Assembly (NCBI GenBank): GCA_023227835.1
Contig: JALOCI010000068.1
Location: forward strand, 1 to 12,371
Source of the DNA: Bacteroidales bacterium
GTDB taxonomy: Bacteria > Bacteroidota > Bacteroidia > Bacteroidales > UBA932
Direction: 5' to 3'
DNA length: 12,371 nt
Every line of letters starts with the position of its first letter. Within the stretch, counting starts at the first letter, position 1. The position numbers were made by a program, and so were the translations under genes. The notes below the pieces were generated by a model. The model made no database searches and was not told the DNA's origin. It saw only the letters and a program-made list of their open reading frames with translations. Shown here piece by piece: positions 6,787-12,371 of this stretch.

Positions 6787-9136
6787 AAATACCGGAGACT
6801 CTTATTTCTCCATCAAAATTAATAGGTCTTCCATCAATTGTCAGCCCTTGTGCCGATATTAAAAATCCACGACTCCTGTCATTTGTATAGAATATAATTT
6901 TTGCTAAGCCATCATTGTCCGTCTTTACAAATGGAGCCCAAAAAATTGTATTTCTGAAATCTTTATACGGAGTTTTAAGACTTTCCGGAGTATCATATTT
7001 CGGTGAATAAAACTGTGTCTCTTTTTGATAACCCAGCGGAGTGAAATCAACAACATTAGATGCTTTATAGTTTACTCCTCCCTCACCTCTTCTAGTTGTT
7101 ATGAGTATTACTCCATCGGTTGTATTAAATGCAGAACCTTCCAGCCCTTTCAAAAAGGCTACGTTTTCTATATCCATGACTAAATATCCATAATCATCAA
7201 GCAGTTTTGTGCTATTCCATCTAAGTCCGTCAACGTATAGTTGTGGTTGCTGAGGTCCGTCGAAGTTTGTTGCCCGGCCAGATGCAATAACTCCATTATT
7301 TTTATATAGATTGGGAAATGTGCTGCATATATATGAAGTAAGAGGCATTTCATCAAAATCGGCTAATTCTTCTCTTTCCCTTATTTGATGCCTTGTAAAA
7401 GTATGCATCAATGGAGAAGGATTGTATTTCGGTTTATATCTTTCCTTTGCTTGGGCCTCAACCACCAGTCCTTCAATCTGGATCTCCATATCGGCAGGTG
7501 AAATCACGCCCTTAGAAATAAGTGAAATCTGTATGTCTTCATCTCTTTTACCCATAATAGAGGTAATATATTCTTCTTTGATTTCAGGAAACATCTCTTT
7601 ATTAATGTGTATTCCATATAGTTGTCCCCCGTGTTTCCCTGAAGTACCGAAAAGGAATTTAGTCCCCTCAGGAAAATCCAGATTCTCTATTATAAAATTG
7701 TTTTGTTTATTCAGTTGATATGCTTGTAGTAGATTAATAGCAGGAGCAAATAACATAAGATTACTATTCTTGCTCTTTTTATTCAGCAATCCGGATGTAA
7801 AACCAGAAATAGTCTGCCCGTATTCTCTTGTGAAGCTATTGGTGCCATACGTATGAAATCTCCACCCCTGAGTCATCATTAGTATATCAAGATTCCTCTC
7901 TCGGTTTTTGTCTAAATCATTAAAATAATATTCCGGATCTTCCACATATCCATTTAGTTCACTTACAAGATTGTAGTATTCTACGATAGAAACTTTGTCA
8001 AACTTATTCGTATTAAGCGATTTGTCGATTACTGATATGGAAAATTCTCCAATTAACGGATTTCCTGTAGAATCCTTCAGGCTATATGTCAACTCGACAC
8101 AATCTCTGGTATAATATTTACTTTTATTGCAATTCATAGTAAGAATTGGTATAGAGTTGTCTTTAACATAAAATAGCCTTTCAGCAAGAATGTCTCCTGA
8201 AACTGAATGGATTTCAGCGGAAATTACACCAGCGGCAAGGGATTTTGTATAAAAAAGATTGATTGTCTCATCTTTTACAGGCACAGAATAAAGAACTTCT
8301 GAACCATTTCGAATAATTAGTGAACAAGAATCAATCTCTTTTGAAATATATGTTTTTACAATTATTTTTTCTCCGGAGTTATTCAAGGTTATCATGGCTC
8401 CTTGAATAGACGGCTTTGGGAGAGAGAATTTTTTTATATACCCATATGTTGTTGTCGCAACAGCCTTATATCCACTTGTATCTACATTATAAAGACTTAT
8501 AAACCCCATCCCTTTGTGAACTGTCTTGTATTCTCCAATCAGAGAGTCTTTCGTGTTATATAGTTTAATATTAACTTCTTCTGATAAACCGTCAGTGCCG
8601 ATTGCCTTGAATGCAATTTTTGCCGGTTTACCGGAAAGATAGCGACCACTTTCAGGTAAAAACTGAAGATCAAAATCTTCCGGGTTATTGTCTAAAGATT
8701 TTCCGGTAAAAGAGGAATTATTCCCGGGAATGCTCTTTCCGACAATGGTAACAGGCTTTAGAAACATATACTTTTCTGGAAAATTCTGCATATTTCGGGT
8801 ATATGATCTTAATGTATATGTTCCTGAAGGAATATTACTACTTAGTGGTATATATCCGGAAAACCCTTTTCCGTTATCCCTGATTTTAATTCTTTTAATA
8901 AGAGTATCTCCGAAGAGCTCAGCGTAAATATATTTACTGATATCTTTCCGATTAGTGTAACAAGTATTCTGGAGATAACCTTTAATCCAGATAGTATCTT
9001 TCTGAATATAAACATCTCTGTCTGTGTGAAGGTATATCTTTTCAGATTCATTATAACGATTGTCTGTTTGTGCATTAACCACTATATTGCATAAAATAAA
9101 GATGAGCATGCAATACAGCATATACATTTTCTTCAT
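6761..9136 (-). CDS. Exported MG2 / TonB plug-domain protein, downstream paralogue
   Basis: This is a 791-residue protein. The signal peptide (1-22, hydrophobic core then NA|Q) sends it to the periplasm. The mature N-terminus (IYLHTDRDVYIQKDTIWIKGY, 34-54) is the start of an MG2 domain, the beta-sandwich of alpha-2-macroglobulin-like proteins. FLPESGRYLSGKPAKI and MMTQGWRFH are landmarks shared with related Bacteroidota proteins. About residues 570-682 resemble a TonB-dependent receptor plug: IEGLVVEA, then SGRA, YVDG (634-637), DIENVAFLKG and DGVILITTR. No barrel follows; the last ~110 residues are a conserved module (YSPKYDTP, RNTIFWAPF, NDGLAKIIFYT). I see no thioester CxEQ motif, so it is not a protease-trapping macroglobulin of the classic kind. 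It starts 2 nt after the stop of its paralogue. Its cellular role is unknown; an outer-membrane or periplasmic binding function is an inference. Its 3' end overlaps lepA by 26 nt. Confidence 0.82.
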   Translation of the reverse strand: MKKMYMLYCMLIFILCNIVVNAQTDNRYNESEKIYLHTDRDVYIQKDTIWIKGYLQNTCYTNRKDISKYIYAELFGDTLIKRIKIRDNGKGFSGYIPLSSNIPSGTYTLRSYTRNMQNFPEKYMFLKPVTIVGKSIPGNNSSFTGKSLDNNPEDFDLQFLPESGRYLSGKPAKIAFKAIGTDGLSEEVNIKLYNTKDSLIGEYKTVHKGMGFISLYNVDTSGYKAVATTTYGYIKKFSLPKPSIQGAMITLNNSGEKIIVKTYISKEIDSCSLIIRNGSEVLYSVPVKDETINLFYTKSLAAGVISAEIHSVSGDILAERLFYVKDNSIPILTMNCNKSKYYTRDCVELTYSLKDSTGNPLIGEFSISVIDKSLNTNKFDKVSIVEYYNLVSELNGYVEDPEYYFNDLDKNRERNLDILMMTQGWRFHTYGTNSFTREYGQTISGFTSGLLNKKSKNSNLMLFAPAINLLQAYQLNKQNNFIIENLDFPEGTKFLFGTSGKHGGQLYGIHINKEMFPEIKEEYITSIMGKRDEDIQISLISKGVISPADMEIQIEGLVVEAQAKERYKPKYNPSPLMHTFTRHQIREREELADFDEMPLTSYICSTFPNLYKNNGVIASGRATNFDGPQQPQLYVDGLRWNSTKLLDDYGYLVMDIENVAFLKGLEGSAFNTTDGVILITTRRGEGGVNYKASNVVDFTPLGYQKETQFYSPKYDTPESLKTPYKDFRNTIFWAPFVKTDNDGLAKIIFYTNDRSRGFLISAQGLTIDGRPINFDGEIRVSGISNPASKQP

Positions 9137-9138
9137 GG

Positions 9139-11532
9139 TTATTTCTCTATATTCGGATGTTCTTTCTTAATCTCTACTGTACTAGTTTCTGATATAGCTT
9201 CTCCCTTTGATGTGAGACCTTCAATGGTTACGGTTAGATTTTCTTTTGTGTCTGATGTGTAGAAATCAATACAGGCGCTTCCATTTTTATTGCTTCTAAT
9301 ACATGGATTCCAGTACACGGTTTTTCTAAGATCCTTTATACCGGAGTTTTTCTTTGCTTCGGTGTCGTATTTTGGAGAGTAGAATTTTACCTGTTTTTGA
9401 TATCCTAAAGGGTTGATCTTAATAACATTTGAATTTGCCTTTTTATCTTTATCGTTAAGCCAGTGTCTGGTAGTGATCAAAATAGCACCGCTTGCAGAAG
9501 TATTATAGAGGAATGCATCGTTCCCTCTCAGATATACAACGTTTTCAACATCTGTAGTCGTGAGTGCCTCAATTTGAGAAGAATCGCCTGGCAAGCAATC
9601 GATATATATAACAGGGGATAAATTTACTCCGGTGAACATATTAAAAGCCCTTCCAGAAACTATCCTCCCGTTCTGCATATATAGATTTGGGAATGATGTA
9701 ATAATATAACTTACCAGAGACATGCCGTCATACTTGTCAAGTTCTTCTCTCTCTCTTATCTGGTTTCTTGAAAAGGATTGGTTGAATGGAGACGGATTGA
9801 ATTTGGGCCTTACTATATTATTTGCAGGAGCACTTACTACAATTTCACTCAACTTTCTGTTCATGTCTGCAACTGTCTGCTTTTCGACAGTTGTTACATT
9901 TTGTGAAACTGGTTCTGGACTTACTTTAATTTGTGGCTGATAAAAATATCTTTTTTCAAAATTAGGAAAACGGTCTTTATTGACATAAATAGAATAAAGT
10001 TGTCCGTCGTGCCGTCCGGATACGCCAAGGATAAAGTATGTGCTATCCGGAAAATCAAGATTCTCAATTGTGAAAGTGTTCTGCTTATCAAGGATATATG
10101 CTTGTAACAATTTGATTTTCGGAGCGTATATCATTAAATTGGGATTCTTTGGGATTTTATTAAAAAGACCTCGGGTCTCTCCCGATATTTCCTGATGATA
10201 CTCTCTTTTATATGTATTGATACCTGAAATGTGGTATCTCCAACCCTGTGTCATCATTAACAGATCAAGGTTGCGATCTCTGTCAGGAATATTTTCAGCA
10301 AAGTAATAACCAGGATCTTCAATATTTCCAGAAAGCTCTCCGGTTAACCACATGTAACTAACCATATTGTCGTTTTCCGGAATTTTTTCATGTGTCTCTT
10401 TTTCTGTAACGGATACAGAAAACTCCCCAAATACAGGATTTCCAGAAGTGTCTTTTACGGAAAACACAAGTCCTACTTTTTCCCTGTTATTATATCTGTC
10501 CTTGTCACAATTTATTGTTGTTACGGGGTTGTCAGTATTTTTTACAAAAAAAAGTCTTTCGGCCAGGATTTCACCTTTTGCATTTATAATAGCCATGGAA
10601 TTGACCCCCTTAGGAAGTGATATGTCCAATAAGATGCTGTTAAATTCATATCCACCTGAAGCACATGATGCTTTCGGGAGACTTTTTGTATATATTACTT
10701 CTGAATTGTTTTTTATTACAAGTATGCAACTATCTTGACCCTTGTCAGCGAAAGCACTGAAGATAATTTTCCCATTGTTTCTCGATAGAGAAATCATTGC
10801 GCCGCTTGTGTCCGGATCCGGCAGTTCCACTTTTAATTCTTTTCCCCTTTCCCCTTTTATCAACGCATAATAACCACAAGAATCGACACAGAATAAATTT
10901 ATTATTCCCATACCTTTGTGTCTTGGGTTATAAACACCTATTAACGAATCTTTCCGATTGTATAATTTTATCTCTGCATTTCTTGAAAAGCCATCCCTGC
11001 CTATAATTTTATAAGCAATTTTGGCTGGTCTGCCTGCAATGTATCTACCGCTTTCCGGGAGAAATTGAATGTCTATATCTTCGGAGAGATCACTTTCCAA
11101 TAAATTTTTATTATCAATGATATTTTCATTATTCTTGGAATATACATCTATCCATTTAGTGAAGAATAGTCTTGATGGATAGTTTTGCATATTGAGAGTA
11201 TATGCTCTAAGAGTATATCTTTTTGGTTCTATATCGTAATTAAGACTGAGATATCCGGAGAATCCATCCTCACCATACTTTAGTTTTACTCTCTTTATGA
11301 CAGTATCCTCGCACAATTCCACATAAATATATCTACTGAGATCCTCAGTTGAAATATATGATCTGTTCTGTAGGTAACCCTTCATCCATATTGTGTCATT
11401 CTGCAGATAAAGTTCTCTATCTGTGTGAATGTATAGTATTTCTGATTCTCCATACGACTGTGCTCCAGCCTCTCTCCCGGAAAACAGGAGAAATACTACG
11501 CTCAGAATGAAAACTAAATTTTTTTTTATCAT
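9139..11532 (-). CDS. Exported MG2 / TonB plug-domain protein, upstream paralogue
   Basis: This is a 797-residue paralogue of the next gene downstream, with the same domain order. The signal peptide is 1-24 (FILSVVFLLFSGREAGA|Q). The MG2-like opening is LYIHTDRELYLQNDTIWMKGY (33-53). FLPESGRYIAGRPAKIAYK and LLMMTQGWRYH mark the middle part. A TonB-box-like LSEIVVSAPA (about 560-570) precedes a plug-like domain with SGRAF, YIDC (643-646), DVENVVYLRG and SGAILITTR. A C-terminal module follows (YSPKYDT, RKTVYWNPCIRS, DFYTSDT), and there is no transmembrane beta-barrel. The region between the MG part and the plug contains a Gln/Val/Ser-rich linker that differs most from the paralogue. It is the first gene of the pair and probably shares its transcript. 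I see no TAnnTTTG element in the ~100 nt upstream of the ATG. Domain identity is well supported; function is unknown. Confidence 0.82.
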   Translation of the reverse strand: MIKKNLVFILSVVFLLFSGREAGAQSYGESEILYIHTDRELYLQNDTIWMKGYLQNRSYISTEDLSRYIYVELCEDTVIKRVKLKYGEDGFSGYLSLNYDIEPKRYTLRAYTLNMQNYPSRLFFTKWIDVYSKNNENIIDNKNLLESDLSEDIDIQFLPESGRYIAGRPAKIAYKIIGRDGFSRNAEIKLYNRKDSLIGVYNPRHKGMGIINLFCVDSCGYYALIKGERGKELKVELPDPDTSGAMISLSRNNGKIIFSAFADKGQDSCILVIKNNSEVIYTKSLPKASCASGGYEFNSILLDISLPKGVNSMAIINAKGEILAERLFFVKNTDNPVTTINCDKDRYNNREKVGLVFSVKDTSGNPVFGEFSVSVTEKETHEKIPENDNMVSYMWLTGELSGNIEDPGYYFAENIPDRDRNLDLLMMTQGWRYHISGINTYKREYHQEISGETRGLFNKIPKNPNLMIYAPKIKLLQAYILDKQNTFTIENLDFPDSTYFILGVSGRHDGQLYSIYVNKDRFPNFEKRYFYQPQIKVSPEPVSQNVTTVEKQTVADMNRKLSEIVVSAPANNIVRPKFNPSPFNQSFSRNQIREREELDKYDGMSLVSYIITSFPNLYMQNGRIVSGRAFNMFTGVNLSPVIYIDCLPGDSSQIEALTTTDVENVVYLRGNDAFLYNTSASGAILITTRHWLNDKDKKANSNVIKINPLGYQKQVKFYSPKYDTEAKKNSGIKDLRKTVYWNPCIRSNKNGSACIDFYTSDTKENLTVTIEGLTSKGEAISETSTVEIKKEHPNIEK

Positions 11533-11659
11533 ATTAAGATTATGTAGTTATCTCACATTTTTTCGGGTTAAAATTAAGGATATAATTTAAAATATGTTTA
11601 GAGCTAACTACTTATAGCAGAAAGTAATATCGATAAGGTTTGTAAAACACACATAATCA

Positions 11660-11755
11660 ATGACTAAAAAGTATGATGTAGCGAAAAATACTGCTATACA
11701 ATATTTATGTCTACTCTTGGATATCTCTATGCTCTTCCGGAGCAGGCATAATTAA
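11660..11755 (+). CDS. Possible 31-residue small ORF (low confidence)
   Basis: An ATG at 11660 opens a 31-codon frame (MTKKYDVAKNTAIQYLCLLL...) that stops at TAA 11753-11755, six bases before the terminator stem. A -7-like AAGGTTTG at 11635-11642 (one mismatch to TAnnTTTG) would place a transcript start near 11648. The peptide has a short hydrophobic stretch and matches no family I recognise. The last third of the frame also forms an RNA hairpin (TGCTC/GAGCA, 11730-11744), so the segment may be a small RNA and not a gene. The frame could easily arise by chance. Confidence 0.2.
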   Translation: MTKKYDVAKNTAIQYLCLLLDISMLFRSRHN

Positions 11756-11761
11756 AAACCC

Positions 11762-11793
11762 CCGAAAGCAAAGTGTAGCTTTCGGTTTTTTTT
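11762..11793. terminator. Strong bidirectional intrinsic terminator
   Basis: A perfect 8-bp stem, CCGAAAGC (11762-11769) with GCTTTCGG (11778-11785), encloses an 8-nt loop and is followed by eight T residues (11786-11793). On the left it is preceded by AAAAACCC, so on the minus strand the same stem is followed by GGG and TTTTT. It can therefore stop transcripts from both sides: the short plus-strand unit on its left and the minus-strand reading frames at the right edge. Confidence 0.85.
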
Positions 11794-11861
11794 ATCACAA
11801 TGAAGGCCACAAAGCATTAAAGACGCCGCTTTTTATACTAGAGATATGCCTAATGCAAAAG

Positions 11862-11875
11862 TGGCTTAGAAGCCA
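11862..11875. repeat. Short inverted repeat TGGCTT-AG-AAGCCA
   Basis: Two 6-base arms are separated by 2 bases and flanked by A-rich (left) and TTTAAAAAA (right) sequence. On the minus strand it lies 74 nt after the stop of the frame ending at 11950 and is followed by CTTTT, so it could be a weak terminator or a protein-binding palindrome. The loop of 2 nt means at least one base pair would open in RNA. Confidence 0.3.
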
Positions 11876-11949
11876 TTTAAAAAAACCAGCATCTTTGAAC
11901 TGTACCTCAAAAGATTGGCAACAACTACTCAACCTTTGTCAGAGCTATA

Positions 11950-12162
11950 TCATTCCACTTTAGTAAGAATCATTTCCATTGGCAGATTCGTGCCTCGCGG
12001 GAACCTCTCTTCAATTGGTGTGAAGATGTATTCCTGTTCTGTAACAACGAGCTTCCATTTAATTGTTGCGGGAGACAGGGTGTTAAATTCAAGGCTGCTT
12101 GGTTCGTAAATCATTTTAAATTTTGATTTACTATTTGTCATTGTATAATCAATAACTCCCAA
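11950..12162 (-). CDS. Unrecognised small protein or 3' part of a frameshifted gene
   Basis: The frame is open from 12246 down to stop TGA at 11950-11952 (98 codons). The first usable starts are TTG 12160-12162, giving 70 residues, and ATG 12136-12138. The residues are protein-like along the whole open frame, including the part before any start: INPVSYPICVFSSNDGL upstream, then KSKFKMIYEPSSLEFNT, IKWKLVVTEQEYIFTP and RGTNLPMEMILTKVE. That suggests coding sequence continues upstream of the available start, which fits a frameshift from the frame ending at 12233. There is no signal peptide or membrane segment. The alternating hydrophobic/charged pattern suggests beta strands. I do not recognise the family. 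It is either a small independent gene with a TTG start or the tail of a broken or recoded gene. Confidence 0.4.
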   Translation of the reverse strand: MGVIDYTMTNSKSKFKMIYEPSSLEFNTLSPATIKWKLVVTEQEYIFTPIEERFPRGTNLPMEMILTKVE

Positions 12163-12232
12163 TCCTAATTTAATATTTAATCCGTCGTTACTGGAAAAGA
12201 CACATATAGGATATGATACAGGATTAATATTA

Positions 12233-12371
12233 TCATAGAATCTGTTTTATATTATCGATCAGCAATTGATTATTTTTTTTATAACTGTAGACACCTACAA
12301 GACACTCCTCTGTCCCTCCACCAAAGACTGCCTGTATTTCTCGTTGTGTCTTTCTTAGCTTTATGATGAAT
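12233..12371 (-). CDS. Unrecognised protein, C-terminal part (partial, runs off the window)
   Basis: A reading frame enters from the right edge and runs 45 codons to stop TGA (12233-12235). The peptide (IIKLRKTQREIQAVFGGG, then EECLVGVYSYKKNN, then LLIDNIKQIL) has a normal protein character with a basic N-terminal stretch and an amphipathic end. The other two minus frames in this stretch are shorter or interrupted. The frame ends at CTA-TGA. Skipping one base there enters the frame that continues to 11950 with residues DNINPVSYP. I therefore suspect the two parts belong to one gene, interrupted by a +1 shift that may be mutational, a sequencing error or programmed. I recognise no family, and the 5' part is outside the window. 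Confidence 0.4.
   Translation of the reverse strand, partial: FIIKLRKTQREIQAVFGGGTEECLVGVYSYKKNNQLLIDNIKQIL

Larger units (their letters stand above)
11533..11949. other. Gene-poor intergenic region
   Basis: These ~420 bp have no convincing long reading frame on either strand. They contain a strong terminator hairpin (11762-11793), a short plus-strand frame ending just before it, several inverted repeats (TATAGCAG 11613-11620 with CTGCTATA 11691-11698; ATATCTCTA 11721-11729 with TAGAGATAT 11839-11847; TGGCTT/AAGCCA 11862-11875) and A/T-rich stretches. I see no tRNA, no CRISPR repeat and no recognisable insertion-sequence end with a target duplication. Confidence 0.6.

Noticed and set aside
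11533..11949. Insertion-sequence remnant or CRISPR array
   Set aside because: There are no transposase motifs, no terminal inverted repeats with target duplication and no regularly spaced direct repeats.
11915..12109. 64-codon plus-strand frame at the right end
   Set aside because: It is antisense to the more protein-like minus frame 11950-12246 and has a low-complexity Ser/Thr/Leu composition typical of shadow frames.

Overview
The window looks like ordinary chromosomal DNA of a member of the Bacteroidota, probably Bacteroidales-like. The evidence is a transketolase split into two subunits, an ECF sigma / FxVPxxYFE-type anti-sigma pair, long exported proteins that join MG2 (macroglobulin-like) domains to a TonB-receptor plug, and promoter -7 elements of the TAnnTTTG type instead of sigma70 boxes. 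Shine-Dalgarno sequences are weak throughout, which also fits.

Left part, plus strand (1-1632): the 3' end of an elongation factor G-like gene, a LolD-like ABC ATPase, and a TrmN6-type tRNA1(Val) m6A methyltransferase. They are tightly packed and probably form one operon. Middle part, minus strand (1590-4892): read from right to left, the order is transketolase N subunit, transketolase C subunit, ECF sigma factor, single-pass anti-sigma candidate, and an exported Spy/CpxP-like small protein. All gaps are 5-30 nt, so a metabolic enzyme and an envelope-stress-type regulatory module appear to share one transcript. A short intergenic region (4893-4998) carries two divergent TATCTTTG elements, one for the transketolase operon and one for lepA (EF-4), which occupies 4999-6786 on the plus strand.

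Right part, minus strand (6761-11532): two tandem paralogous genes of about 790 codons, 2 nt apart. Each encodes a signal peptide, an MG2-like domain, further beta-rich sequence, a TonB plug-like domain and a C-terminal conserved module, but no outer-membrane beta-barrel. They look more A/T-rich than lepA.

The last ~840 bp hold little clear coding sequence. I see a strong bidirectional intrinsic terminator (11762-11793), a possible short plus-strand transcription unit in front of it, inverted repeats, and at the right edge two minus-strand reading frames that could be one frameshifted gene cut by the window end. Both convergent gene pairs (trmN6 with the Spy-like gene, lepA with the MG2-plug gene) overlap at their 3' ends.

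I found no CRISPR array, tRNA, rRNA or intact insertion sequence. The least explained items are the tandem MG2-plug pair and the right-edge frameshifted locus. Nothing in the window proves a new system.
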